35,937 bases of DNA from Candidatus Saccharimonadota bacterium (GCA_003979185.1 RYWJ01000007.1:1-35937), one strand, 5' to 3'; shown: positions 1 to 8,273, counted from the first letter of the stretch. Notes: a model not told the origin generated them from the sequence alone. A program made the numbers and translations.

Positions 1-892
1 TGCGGATGGAGTACTCGCTACCATCACGAGTATCCCTAAGGTTTTTAGCAGCACCGATATCGGAGTTTCTACATATCTCAGCCGTCATCTCTTGCATAGT
101 ACTGATACCACCAATGTTAGCAACCTTCTTCGGTGTCGCCGTAAGTGCGAGTAAAACCGAAGTACGGTAGTGACCTGAAGCAGCTGAACTGCCGAACTTA
201 GCTGCAAAAGCTAGAGTACCGGTAAGATTAACGGATCCGCTAGAAACCGTGGCATTTTTGATCTTACCAGTCGCCATGTTTGTACCTGATGTATTATAAG
301 CAGGCAAGGTATAATATGTCATACTATTTGGGTTCGCCGAAGCAGTGTCGCTCCATGCCCAGCCCCATTTATTGTCACCGATCGAAGTACCGACTGTACC
401 ACCAGTACCAACGCCACCGATAGTTGTGCTAGTGTTGTCTAAGGTCAAATTTGGCGAAGCACCGCTTGCTGCAGTAATCTGCAAACTGTAAGCCTCGATA
501 TCACTTGCAGTAATATGAACATTATGCGCACGAGTAGCGAGCTTACCATGCTCAGCGCTCGTAGTCTGATCTAGTGCGCCACCAGATGTGATGGAGAGTG
601 CCGCTGAAGCCGCTGCACGGGCAGATGCGTTAGTATTTTCATCAGAAACAGGGGTAGCTTCATCGCCCACTGCTTCATCGCTAGGCGCATCATTTTCTTC
701 CCCGTTCTCTTCGGTCGGCAAAGTGTCTTCCGTATCCGCTGTGTCTGCTGAACTACTACCACTACCATCAGTAGCATTCACACGCGCACGACTGCTGACT
801 GGGCACATTGTTGCCACAGCCAACAGTACCAGCAATGCCATGCAGCTTGCGGGACCGACAAGACTCTTCCGTGACTTTTTGTTTATATTCAT
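1..892 (-). CDS. FISUMP-type secreted surface protein, N-terminal part (runs off window)
   Basis: The reading frame stays open from ATG at 892 to the window edge (297 codons). Residues about 8-37 form a basic then hydrophobic signal or anchor segment (core ALLVLLAVATM). A Ser/Thr/Asp/Glu-rich linker follows to about residue 100, then a beta-rich region. At the edge it reads MQEMTAEIC...DTRDGSEYSIR, the start of the Fibrobacter succinogenes major paralogous (FISUMP) domain, whose usual form is a Cys followed by DTRDGxxYxVR. The start is supported by GAGGA 6 nt upstream and by a TTGCCA-N17-TATAAT promoter. FISUMP proteins are extracellular; their biochemical role is unknown, and adhesion is only an inference. 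The C-terminal part lies outside the window. An unrelated remnant of the same family is at 35409-35655. Confidence 0.85.
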   Translation of the reverse strand, partial: MNINKKSRKSLVGPASCMALLVLLAVATMCPVSSRARVNATDGSGSSSADTADTEDTLPTEENGEENDAPSDEAVGDEATPVSDENTNASARAAASAALSITSGGALDQTTSAEHGKLATRAHNVHITASDIEAYSLQITAASGASPNLTLDNTSTTIGGVGTGGTVGTSIGDNKWGWAWSDTASANPNSMTYYTLPAYNTSGTNMATGKIKNATVSSGSVNLTGTLAFAAKFGSSAASGHYRTSVLLALTATPKKVANIGGISTMQEMTAEICRNSDIGAAKNLRDTRDGSEYSIR

Positions 893-919
893 AGTATTCC
901 TCTATTACTTATGTTTTTA

Positions 920-948
920 ATTATACACGAGCGTTTTACGTTTGGCAA
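920..948 (-). promoter_or_regulatory. Promoter of the FISUMP gene
   Basis: On the minus strand TTGCCA (948-943), 17 nt, then TATAAT (925-920). It sits about 28 nt before the ATG at 892. An inverted repeat TTTTTTGG/CCAAAAAA lies immediately upstream (about 953-981), and the 21-bp GAGTA array begins about 100 bp further out. Confidence 0.75.
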
Positions 949-1051
949 GACTTTTTTGGAAGATTTTTTTGAACCAAAAAAATGCACTCTCAACCAACCA
1001 CTCGGATACCAAACGATACTCATGCTAAAAAAACATAGTAGTGTAAGCTCG

Positions 1052-1203
1052 GAGTACGTTTTCTGCATACAAGAGTATGATATGCTTAAGTCTGAGTATA
1101 TTCTATACACTTACGAGTATAATCTCAATACGTCTGAGTACGTTTTTGATGCAAAGGAGTATGATATTTTTAGTCAAGAGTACGTTTTTTACGCTCACGA
1201 GTA
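1052..1203. repeat. Array of eight GAGTA boxes at exact 21-bp spacing
   Basis: GAGTA on the plus strand starts at 1052, 1073, 1094, 1115, 1136, 1157, 1178 and 1199, always 21 bp apart. In the first seven copies the box extends to GAGTAYRWTNTN. The remaining 9-10 bp of each unit vary, with a secondary similarity between copies 1, 5 and 7 (GAGTACGTTTT) and between copies 2 and 6 (GAGTATGATAT). The last two copies lie inside the infB coding sequence and the rest lie between infB and the FISUMP promoter. Twenty-one base pairs is two turns of B-DNA, so all boxes face the same side. Function is unknown. It could be a protein-binding array, and it also resembles 21-22-bp intergenic tandem repeats seen in other phyla. 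Confidence 0.9.
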
Positions 1204-2978
1204 AAGAATTCTAGCTTGTCGTCAACTTCCATTGGAATTTTCTTTTCAGTCTTTAGTGCCAAACCACCAATCTCACCCTCGATCAGCTCTTTCGCTTCGA
1301 TGCGTTCCTTCTCGACACTAGCGACTTCTGCCTCGCCAATAATCTCATTGCCATGTTTTACGCGCACCATCGCTCCTGGGATCACCTTGCCTTTTGTGAC
1401 TTTACCACCAGCGATCGCTTCGGTCTTCGTAATGCGGAATACGCCCATTACTTTCATCGCTCCAAGCTCACTCTCGACAATTTCCTCGCCTAGCAAGCCT
1501 TCCATGCTAGTCTTCGCATCATCCAGAAGCTCATAGATCACCCGATAATTACGTATCGCTACATTATCGCGCGCCGCAAGCTTCGCGATATTGGTTGGCA
1601 CTGAAATATTGAAACCATAGATCACAGTATTACCATCGCCAGCCGCCATATAGACGTCGTTCTCCGTCACATCACCAACACCCGTCGCGACAATATTCAA
1701 AGTCACCTCACCTTTTGTATCAATCAACTTCAATGAATCGACTACACTAGTCACGGAACCTAGTACATCACCCTTGACAATAACGTTAAAGATCTTGGAA
1801 TTATCGACCGACTGCATCATACGCAAAAGATCTGTCGAGGTAACATTTGCCGACATTGCTTCGTTCGCTGCCTCCTGAGCATTGAGCAATGCCATTTTGC
1901 GAGCGGTCTTCTCATCTTTTTGTTCAAAGAAACGATCGCCGAAATTTGGCAAATCCTTAAAGCCAGTCACCGTCACAGGAGTAGACGGCGTAGCTTTACC
2001 TTTCGGCTTGCCCTGAAAATCGAGCATCGTACGGATCTTGCCATAAACATTCCCTGCCGTCACAAATTCTCCGACTTTTAATTCCCCGCCCGTCACCAAA
2101 AGATTGACTACTGAGCCTTTGCCAGTTTCCATGTGTGACTCGATAACCAGGCCTTCTGCTGGAATATCCACATCAGCTTTAAGATCTTCCACATCAGCCA
2201 CCAGCAAAATACTCTCGAGTAACTTCTCCAGCCCCTCGCCGGTCTTTGCTGATACCGGCACCATGATAATATCTCCACCCCATTCCTCTGGCTGCAAACC
2301 ATGAGTTGATAGGTCTGCCATTGTCCTTGGCACATCCGCACCCTCACGATCGATCTTGTTAATCGCTACAACGATCTTAGCATTGGCACCCTGTGCGAAC
2401 TTGATCGCCTCGACCGTCTGAGGCTTCACACCGTCATCCGCAGCCACTACGATTACGACGATATCTGTCAACATTGCTCCATGCTGACGAATAGCAGCAA
2501 AAGCTTCGTGTCCTGGCGTATCCAAGAAAGTAATCATCCGACCATCGTGCTCCAGCTGATAGGCCGAAATATGCTGGGTGATACCACCAGCTTCGTTCTC
2601 AACGGTCTTCTTATGCAGAAGCGTATCCAGCAAAGTGGTTTTACCATGGTCAACGTGACCCATAACCGCCACGACTGGTGGGCGCGACACAGCATGTTCG
2701 CTTAGTTCCTTGCGATAACCATCACTGATCTTGGTAGTGGTGTTTTTTCTCTCTAGGCGAACATTAGCGAACCCTAATTCTTCAATCATAATCTCCGCTG
2801 TTTCAAAGTCTAGACGTTGATTAATCGTGGCTACGATGCCATTGCGAAATAGCTCACCGATCAACGCCGTCACAGACAAACCTAAGGCCTGCGCCAACTC
2901 ATCCACCGTAATCGAGCCAGCGATTCGGATAACTTTTTCAGCAGCATTAGACATATTTTCGGAGGCATCCGAACTCAT
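1170..2978 (-). CDS. infB: Translation initiation factor IF-2
   Basis: GTPase that places initiator tRNA on the 30S subunit and promotes 50S joining. At 602 aa it is a short IF-2: it keeps one IF2N helical domain (about 15-70) and lacks the long N-terminal extension of E. coli IF-2. GTPase motifs are clear: G1 GHVDHGKT (107-114), G2 GGITQHI (131-137), G3 DTPGHE (153-158), G4 NKID (207-210), G5 SAK (about 245), followed by the beta-barrel and C-terminal domains. Start chosen at ATG 2978, preceded by AGGAGCC. A promoter TTCCCA-N17-TAAAAT with extended TGC lies at 3055-3027. The last residues (RERKKRTLD) are encoded by the final two units of the 21-bp GAGTA array, so the array has merged with the 3' end of the gene. 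No normal terminator is visible after the stop. Confidence 0.97.
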   Translation of the reverse strand: MSSDASENMSNAAEKVIRIAGSITVDELAQALGLSVTALIGELFRNGIVATINQRLDFETAEIMIEELGFANVRLERKNTTTKISDGYRKELSEHAVSRPPVVAVMGHVDHGKTTLLDTLLHKKTVENEAGGITQHISAYQLEHDGRMITFLDTPGHEAFAAIRQHGAMLTDIVVIVVAADDGVKPQTVEAIKFAQGANAKIVVAINKIDREGADVPRTMADLSTHGLQPEEWGGDIIMVPVSAKTGEGLEKLLESILLVADVEDLKADVDIPAEGLVIESHMETGKGSVVNLLVTGGELKVGEFVTAGNVYGKIRTMLDFQGKPKGKATPSTPVTVTGFKDLPNFGDRFFEQKDEKTARKMALLNAQEAANEAMSANVTSTDLLRMMQSVDNSKIFNVIVKGDVLGSVTSVVDSLKLIDTKGEVTLNIVATGVGDVTENDVYMAAGDGNTVIYGFNISVPTNIAKLAARDNVAIRNYRVIYELLDDAKTSMEGLLGEEIVESELGAMKVMGVFRITKTEAIAGGKVTKGKVIPGAMVRVKHGNEIIGEAEVASVEKERIEAKELIEGEIGGLALKTEKKIPMEVDDKLEFFTRERKKRTLD

Positions 2979-3026
2979 TCTGGCTCCTTTCTGTATATTT
3001 TAGGTTAACTTTAGATAGCTTGTCTT

Positions 3027-3055
3027 ATTTTAGCACAATTTAACAGTTTTGGGAA
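3027..3055 (-). promoter_or_regulatory. infB promoter
   Basis: TTCCCA (3055-3050), 17 nt, TAAAAT (3032-3027) with TGC directly before the -10 box. A GGAACCA/TGGTTCC inverted repeat (about 3052-3077) overlaps the -35 box and could be an operator or hairpin. Confidence 0.6.
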
Positions 3056-3094
3056 CCAGTTTCATCTATTTGGTTCCTATTACTTATATTCATA

Positions 3095-3120
3095 GAAAAG
3101 GGCGGTCCGAAGACCGCCCT
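3095..3120 (-). terminator. Terminator after the 830-aa Cys/His-knuckle protein gene
   Basis: Perfect 9-bp stem AGGGCGGTC/GACCGCCCT with loop CGAA (3099-3120). On the minus strand it is followed by TTTTC, so it ends transcription coming from the 3166-5658 gene. Confidence 0.8.
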
Positions 3121-3165
3121 CAACTGGGTTTCTAGGAGTTAAGGCACAAAATCCTTTCGCTGTGA

Positions 3166-5658
3166 TTAGGCCGCAAGGTCAAGATTCGCAAAGGGATCTT
3201 TTACCTCGTTGTCAATCGGCGGATCCTTCACGCCGTCACCATCACCAGGCTGGTTTGTGCCATTGCCAGTACCAGTGTTGTCGCCGCCTTCAGTGTTACC
3301 GCCGCCAGTGCCAGTGTTCCCTTCCTCGCCTTCAGTACCACCAGTGCCGGCGTTGTCACCACCTTCGGGTGTACTAACATCGCCGCTATCACCGCCGGTA
3401 CCGGTATTATCGCCACCTTCAGTGTTGCCACCGCCAGGCGTGCCACCCTCACCAGGTTGCTCGGTTCCATCCGGGTTGCCCGGTTTTTCAGTATTCTCAC
3501 CGTCGGTGTCTTTGTTGCACTCGGGGCAGGTGGCAGGATCATTATTGTGCTCGCACTTACCGTCTTCAATCTCGCCATCCGTGTCCTTATTGCAATCGGG
3601 GCAAGTAGCGGGATCATTATTGTGTTCACACTTGTCACCCTCTTCGCCCTCATCCGGGTTACCCGGGGTGGGATCAGTGGGTTTGTAGTCCGGGTCCTTG
3701 GCACCGCATTCAGTGCAGACGCCGTCCTGATAGTTGTGCTTGCCATCTTCGCAGGGATCTTTGGTCTCCTCGGCGGGCGCAACAAAATCGCAGTTGGGAC
3801 ACTTTTCGCCGGGCTTCAGGGCAGCATGACCAGAACCGTCGCATTCTTCGGGCTTCGGATCGGGATCAGCCGGTTCTTCTGCCTGGCACCACTTACAGAC
3901 ACCGTCCACATACTCGTGGCCGTCCTTGGCACAATCGTGCGTAGGATCAGTCGGCTTGCTGGGCTCTTCAGGCTCCACCGTGGCTTCAGTCACGACAAAG
4001 GTCGTCAGATGATTCACGCCAAAGGAAACTTCGCCCTTGTCGTTCACTTCATAGACGGCATCCGCATCACCGATCGGCTCCAGCACCTGCTGGTCGCCCT
4101 CAGTCTTCACGAAGTAGACCTTAACATTCTGGGCACCCTCGGGAGCTTTCGCAGTGATCTGAATATTGTCACTCAGATCCTTCACGTTAGCAGCCTCGCC
4201 ATCGACTTTCAGGGTCACGTCCAAAACAACGGCATTGGTCATATCGACCTCGTTCTTGCCGCTATCCAAGATAGTGTCACCATCTTCGCCTTTCAGACTC
4301 TCAGCCAGAGCGTCCTTATCGACATCCGCCACAGCCAGCTCAACATCAGGAGCCGGCGCACCTTCCGCAACATCGCCCTGAGCAGCCAGAACGGCTTCCA
4401 AGGGCAGAGTCACAGTACCAGTGTCGCTATTGACGGTCACGAGAATGCTTTCAGAAGCATTACCCTCGTCGTCAATCTTGCTTGCTTCCACCAAGACCGC
4501 CACCACGTCAGCACTCAGAGTCACGTTGGTTTCGCCAACCTTCTCATCGCCTTTAGTAGCAACGTCAATGGTTACGTTTAGCGGGGCTCCCGCTTCACGA
4601 TCTTCGTTGTCAGCGGCCGCCTGCAGAGCTTCCTTGATAGCATTCACGCTCTCTTCATCACTGCCAACCGTCGCTGTGGTCTTGCCATTGCTGGTTTCGG
4701 GAGTCACCGTCACCTCGACGGGCACAGGAGCGGGCTTGACCGGCTCCTCCGGAACATCCGGATCAGCCGGTTTCGTAGCGTCGCATCCAGCGACAGTACA
4801 CTTGCCGTCCTCACCCCAAACATGCTCGTGACTGTCGGGTTTGTCGGGCTGCTCGGGCTCAGTGGGACGATAATTGGGATCCTTGGCACCACATTCAGTG
4901 CAAACGCCGTCCACGTAGTTATGATCGCAATCGGGCTTAGCGTCCGGCATGTCGACACCACAAATGTCACACTTGCCGTCCTTATTCGCATCGACGTGAT
5001 CACTACAAGGGGGGGGCACAGGAATGCTGGGGCCAGGATTGACGGGATAGTTGTTGCCAGAACCTCCGCTGGAACTTCCAACAGAGGGTGCCGAAGTGGT
5101 GATGCCCAGACCGGCAATCACCTTAGTGCCAGTGTTGTTGGTTGCAACTTTACACGCCAGGTTCTTGCTTTGAGCAAGTTTGACATACTGCTCCAGCGCC
5201 GGGTTGTTCTCCGCCAGCTTCACCAACGCCGGATTGGTCAACCGTACGTTGAGAGAAACGCGCTGCCCACTCTGCTCGGCCTTAAAGGTAATCGTCATGG
5301 TTTCCTGATTGACTTCCTGTACGCTGAGGTACTTGTTGTTGGAAGACTTGGAATTGTCCACATCAATTGCCCAGCCGAACTTTTGAGCCAGCTCGGTGGG
5401 GATCACCCGCACTGCATAGCTCTCGCCAGCCTTCAGGTTCATCTCGGTGACAGAAAGCTTCAGATACTGGGCGCTAGCGACAATCGCTTTCGCCAATAGC
5501 TCCTGCTCAGCCTTCTCCTCCGCAGTGAGGACTGTCGCGGCGATGGGCTCACCCATAACGCCGTCGTTCACATCCGCTGCATGTGCCGTCACCGACAACG
5601 AAAGCAGCAGGCAGACAACCGTGGCCAGAGCAGCCACTTTGCTCATGATTCTACGCAT
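3166..5658 (-). CDS. Large secreted protein with repeated Cys/His knuckles, clostridial style
   Basis: 830 aa. Residues 1-28 are a Sec signal peptide ending in AHA. Residues about 30-195 form a unique N-terminal domain. Then come repeated short knuckles of the form H-x-Y-x-DGVC-x2-C(G), such as HNYVDGVCTECGAKDPNY, and variants (DANKDGKCDICG, CEHNNDPATCPDC twice) separated by Pro/Asp/Glu linkers. A region of about 200 residues without knuckles (about 310-570) lies in the middle. The tail is rich in Gly/Thr/Asn repeats and ends in LDLAA with no LPXTG motif or membrane anchor. Such HxYxDGVCxxCG knuckles are characteristic of secreted proteins of gut Clostridia. Codons are GC-rich (GCC, GGC, CTG) compared with neighbours. 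AGGAGG precedes the start; an in-frame ATG at residue 5 is an alternative. An eight-G run (5009-5016) lies in the coding sequence. Probably horizontally acquired; binding partner unknown. Confidence 0.85.
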   Translation of the reverse strand: MRRIMSKVAALATVVCLLLSLSVTAHAADVNDGVMGEPIAATVLTAEEKAEQELLAKAIVASAQYLKLSVTEMNLKAGESYAVRVIPTELAQKFGWAIDVDNSKSSNNKYLSVQEVNQETMTITFKAEQSGQRVSLNVRLTNPALVKLAENNPALEQYVKLAQSKNLACKVATNNTGTKVIAGLGITTSAPSVGSSSGGSGNNYPVNPGPSIPVPPPCSDHVDANKDGKCDICGVDMPDAKPDCDHNYVDGVCTECGAKDPNYRPTEPEQPDKPDSHEHVWGEDGKCTVAGCDATKPADPDVPEEPVKPAPVPVEVTVTPETSNGKTTATVGSDEESVNAIKEALQAAADNEDREAGAPLNVTIDVATKGDEKVGETNVTLSADVVAVLVEASKIDDEGNASESILVTVNSDTGTVTLPLEAVLAAQGDVAEGAPAPDVELAVADVDKDALAESLKGEDGDTILDSGKNEVDMTNAVVLDVTLKVDGEAANVKDLSDNIQITAKAPEGAQNVKVYFVKTEGDQQVLEPIGDADAVYEVNDKGEVSFGVNHLTTFVVTEATVEPEEPSKPTDPTHDCAKDGHEYVDGVCKWCQAEEPADPDPKPEECDGSGHAALKPGEKCPNCDFVAPAEETKDPCEDGKHNYQDGVCTECGAKDPDYKPTDPTPGNPDEGEEGDKCEHNNDPATCPDCNKDTDGEIEDGKCEHNNDPATCPECNKDTDGENTEKPGNPDGTEQPGEGGTPGGGNTEGGDNTGTGGDSGDVSTPEGGDNAGTGGTEGEEGNTGTGGGNTEGGDNTGTGNGTNQPGDGDGVKDPPIDNEVKDPFANLDLAA

Positions 5659-5752
5659 ACTTACACATTTCCTCCTAGTTGTTAAAGTGCATCCGGTTTA
5701 TGGAATGAATCTTGTTCAGGCCTTATCCTTAATCGGCGTTCCCAAGACTTTC

Positions 5753-5768
5753 GCTTCCTATTGGAAGC
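5753..5768 (-). other. Hairpin in the leader of the 830-aa gene
   Basis: GCTTCC, a 4-nt loop and GGAAGC form a perfect 6-bp hairpin about 95 nt upstream of the start codon. The stretch 5659-5920 has no gene. I could not identify a convincing promoter for the 830-aa gene. Confidence 0.45.
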
Positions 5769-5920
5769 AGGTACCTATATCAAAGCACTTGTGTGCCTGA
5801 TATACATCAATGCAACTGTCGTTACCTCGCTGCAATTACTCAATTGTACTGGAACTATGTGCTAATGTAAATGGATATTGTAAAAATTACAAGCTAATTA
5901 GAATAATTGGAGATTTTTAC

Positions 5921-5947
5921 TTGCTTTTCTGAAAACTGTGATATAAT
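5921..5947 (+). promoter_or_regulatory. Promoter of tRNA-Asn
   Basis: TTGCTT (5921-5926), 15 nt, TATAAT (5942-5947) with extended TGA. The expected start is about 35 nt before the tRNA. The spacer is short, so the extended -10 box probably matters. Confidence 0.65.
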
Positions 5948-5988
5948 GGAACTATCTGACAGGTTTCCTGTGTAAGATAGTTTGTTAT

Positions 5989-6063
5989 TCCCCGGTAGCT
6001 CAATGGTGGAGCAAGAAGCTGTTAACTTCGAGGTTACTGGTTCGAGTCCAGTCCGGGGAGCCA
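5989..6063 (+). tRNA. tRNA-Asn (GUU)
   Basis: Cloverleaf folds with acceptor TCCCCGG/CCGGGGA, D-stem GCTC/GAGC, anticodon loop CTGTTAA (anticodon GTT at 6021-6023), and T-arm ACTGG-TTCGAGT-CCAGT. CCA is encoded (6061-6063). The outermost anticodon-stem pair is A-G. It is a single-gene transcript between its own promoter and a terminator. Confidence 0.97.
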
Positions 6064-6091
6064 AATTTCCGTTTTAGAAGTATAAAAGAAC

Positions 6092-6129
6092 AAGTCGATG
6101 CCTTTCAATAGAGAGAAATCGACTTTTTT
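6092..6129 (+). terminator. Terminator of tRNA-Asn
   Basis: AAGTCGAT (6092-6099) pairs with ATCGACTT (6118-6125) and continues into a run of six T. Confidence 0.75.
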
Positions 6130-6192
6130 GTTGGTCGATTTTAATCTTCTGATATAGTTTCCCTCAAGCCTACAATTCCCTCCACGAAAGCA

Positions 6193-6221
6193 TTGACTTT
6201 TTATATAATCTGTGATACAGT
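6193..6221 (+). promoter_or_regulatory. Promoter upstream of the DUF2726 gene
   Basis: TTGACT (6193-6198), 17 nt, TACAGT (6216-6221). It would give a leader of about 150 nt before the ATG at 6380. The leader contains a GAAGTGGC/GCCATTTC hairpin (about 6290-6317). A second, leaderless-type -10 box lies directly before the ATG (6368-6373). Confidence 0.6.
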
Positions 6222-6367
6222 AATAGTATCCGAGCAAGGCGAGCTTGATGACGGATTGATTTTGAGGTGATAACGCCAGAATGTTCAGAAGAAGTGGCAG
6301 TAGAAAAAAGCCATTTCTCCTCTATAAAACTTCATTCGATCCGCTCTTCACTGCGCCGTTTGGGAGT

Positions 6368-6373
6368 TAAAAT
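6368..6373 (+). promoter_or_regulatory. Leaderless-type -10 box of the DUF2726 gene
   Basis: TAAAAT ends exactly 6 nt before the ATG at 6380, which would put the transcription start on the A of ATG. GGGAG (6362-6366) is too far upstream (about 13 nt) to be an ideal Shine-Dalgarno sequence. Confidence 0.5.
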
Positions 6374-6379
6374 TGTACC

Positions 6380-7021
6380 ATGGAATTTGATTTTGAACAA
6401 TTCTTCAGCGCCGACAAAATCTACATCACTGTAGCAGTTATTGCTACCGTGTTGTTGTTTTTGGTTTCGGTGCTGGCCGGCGTAACAACTCGTCGACGCC
6501 AACGTGAGGCGATGGATCGGTTCAAATATCGTCCGCGCAAACATCTCATGGTGGGCGCGACGAAGCAATGTTTCCAAATGCTCAATAATCTTTTTGGTCA
6601 AAAATTCTACATTATCCCAGAGGTCAGTTTGTCTTCGTTGCTCAGTCATAAAGTTGGTACGCAGGATCGTTACGCCGCTTATCGTTTCATCGAGAATAAA
6701 ACCGTGGATTTCGTGCTTTGTAATAAGCGCACATTGCGCCCGATCTGTGCCGTCAAGCTAGAAGAAGGTATTCGTAATGATATCAAAGAGCCTGGCAGCG
6801 ACCCGCGTGATATGGAAAAATTCTTCCGTAGCGCGCATATTCCTTTTATCTACCTCGAAAAATCCCAGCGTCTGACCGAAGAATATATCATTGAGGAATT
6901 CTCACGGGTGGTCTATGAAACCAGCAAGATCAAGCCCGCTCCACGTGGTCGCAGAAAGAAGACCGACGACACCGTAAGTATCAAAGCCACCAAGTCCAGC
7001 CGCAAAGCTGCTACATTTTAA
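6380..7021 (+). CDS. Membrane-anchored DUF2726 protein
   Basis: 213 aa. Residues about 15-36 form one transmembrane helix (VAVIATVLLFLVSVLAGV), so the rest is expected in the cytoplasm. The body (about 55-175) fits DUF2726: an F-x-IIPEVSLSSLL start, a central TVDFVLCNKRTLRPICAVKLEE strand pair, and a C-terminal IPFIYLEKSQ. The DUF2726 core resembles restriction-endonuclease-like folds (D...ExK-like: DFVLC...AVKLEE), so nucleic-acid binding or cleavage is possible but unproven. The tail is Lys/Arg-rich. It is the only protein-coding gene on the plus strand before comM, and it faces rpsA across a shared bidirectional terminator. The partly overlapping frame on the other strand (6332-6649) is a shadow. 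Confidence 0.85.
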   Translation: MEFDFEQFFSADKIYITVAVIATVLLFLVSVLAGVTTRRRQREAMDRFKYRPRKHLMVGATKQCFQMLNNLFGQKFYIIPEVSLSSLLSHKVGTQDRYAAYRFIENKTVDFVLCNKRTLRPICAVKLEEGIRNDIKEPGSDPRDMEKFFRSAHIPFIYLEKSQRLTEEYIIEEFSRVVYETSKIKPAPRGRRKKTDDTVSIKATKSSRKAATF

Positions 7022-7104
7022 GACTAGCCAACCTTTACTTTACACTATCTAACTTCCAGGCTAGCACGCAACCGTTAAGCCAAGTACGGCGACGACGCTA
7101 TACC

Positions 7105-7135
7105 AAAATAGCCCCTCTCATCAAGGGGCTATTTT
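7105..7135. terminator. Bidirectional terminator between the DUF2726 gene and rpsA
   Basis: Perfect 12-bp stem AAAATAGCCCCT (7105-7116) / AGGGGCTATTTT (7124-7135) with a 7-nt loop. Flanking A and T runs let it work for both converging genes. Confidence 0.9.
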
Positions 7136-7154
7136 TAGATCTATGATGCTCTGA

Positions 7155-8219
7155 TTATTTTGCAATTGTCAGAGAGATCTTGCGACCGTCTTTGTCAACG
7201 TCGAGAATCTTGAACTTCTTACGTTCGTTCAAAGTGAAAACTTTCTCTGGATCGACGTCGTTACCATTGCCAAGCTCAGAAACGTGTACCAAGGCCTCAA
7301 CTGCTGGTGAAATCTGCACGAAAGCACCAAATGGAGTGATGCGAGTGATAGTTCCCTCGACTTCATCGCCACGCTTAAGATTGCTGGCCTCAGATAGCCA
7401 TGGATCCTCACTCAACTGCTTGATCGACAGCGATAAGCGCTCCTTATCGATAGCGATGATCTTTGCCTCGACTGCTTCGCCAATCTTGACATAATCTGAT
7501 GGATTATTTACACGCTCCCAAGAAATCTCAGAAATGTGAATTAAGCCCTCAACACCATCAACATTCACAAACGCGCCGAAGTCAACTACGCCAGTCACTA
7601 CACCTTTTACGATGTCACCGACAGTCAATTCCGCAAAACGCTCTGCCAAACCGTCTTTTACAGCCTCTTTCTCAGAGAAGATAAGCTTATTGTCTTTGCG
7701 GTTTGCATCAAGAATACGCACTTTCATTGGCTTACCAACAAGAGAGTTCAAGCGCTGCAAGATTTCGTCCTTGTCAGCAGAACCAACCCGTGGATAATGC
7801 TCGGCCGAAAGCTGAGAAACTGGTAAGAAACCGCGAATGCCCTCGTACTCTGCCAACAAACCACCGCGGTTTGCATCAAACGGAGTGACCTCAATCACTT
7901 CAGCATTATCAATGCGAGATTGAATCTCATCCCAACCCTTTTCCTTAGCGGCCTTGCGCAAAGATAGTAAGACGCTACCATCGCCCATTTCAGCTTCGAT
8001 TACAGAAGCCGTAACTTCGTCGCCGACCTCAAGATTTTTGGCGAATGATACCTCGCGACGCGGAACGACACCAACGCCACGCGCACCGAGATCAATCAAA
8101 ATCTCGTGCTTACGGATCGACATTACAGTACCCGTAACAGTCTCCCCAACTGTTGCGCGCTTTACGCTCTCCTCGGAGCTTGCCAACAGTTCATCCATTG
8201 TTAATTTGGCTTTTGCCAT
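7155..8219 (-). CDS. rpsA: 30S ribosomal protein S1
   Basis: Binds mRNA at the 30S platform. At 354 aa it has four S1 (OB-fold) repeats at about 22-90, 105-190, 203-273 and 283-353, rather than the six of E. coli. Repeats 3 and 4 carry the typical V-DFGAFV-VEGLIHISE and TPFGAFVQI-ALVHVSE motifs. The start at 8219 has AAGGA upstream. A promoter TAGACA-N17-TATAAT (8381-8353) with extended TGA overlaps the stop codon of the upstream peptidase gene and gives a leader of about 130 nt containing a 9-bp hairpin (8274-8299). Several genes in this window use leaderless-type starts, so S1 level could affect which mRNAs are read; that is inference. Confidence 0.95.
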   Translation of the reverse strand: MAKAKLTMDELLASSEESVKRATVGETVTGTVMSIRKHEILIDLGARGVGVVPRREVSFAKNLEVGDEVTASVIEAEMGDGSVLLSLRKAAKEKGWDEIQSRIDNAEVIEVTPFDANRGGLLAEYEGIRGFLPVSQLSAEHYPRVGSADKDEILQRLNSLVGKPMKVRILDANRKDNKLIFSEKEAVKDGLAERFAELTVGDIVKGVVTGVVDFGAFVNVDGVEGLIHISEISWERVNNPSDYVKIGEAVEAKIIAIDKERLSLSIKQLSEDPWLSEASNLKRGDEVEGTITRITPFGAFVQISPAVEALVHVSELGNGNDVDPEKVFTLNERKKFKILDVDKDGRKISLTIAK

Positions 8220-8273
8220 AAAATTATATTATCCTTTCTTCAGGCTCGTTCAGGAAAACCGAACAGATCTATC

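Noticed and set aside
1052..1203. CRISPR array
   Set aside because: The conserved part is only 5-12 bp and the variable part 9-16 bp, too short for repeat and spacer; no cas genes.
911..1204. Plus-strand 97-codon frame with EY heptads as a real gene
   Set aside because: No Shine-Dalgarno sequence, it overlaps the infB end, and the open frame follows from a 21-bp period. Kept only as a low-interest observation.
3457..4581. Plus-strand frame of 374 codons
   Set aside because: Antisense of the 830-aa gene. Its length results from the GC-rich, biased codon use of the real gene.
6034..6237. Minus-strand frame ending in LPGLDSNQ
   Set aside because: It is the antisense of tRNA-Asn, a well-known source of false proteins.
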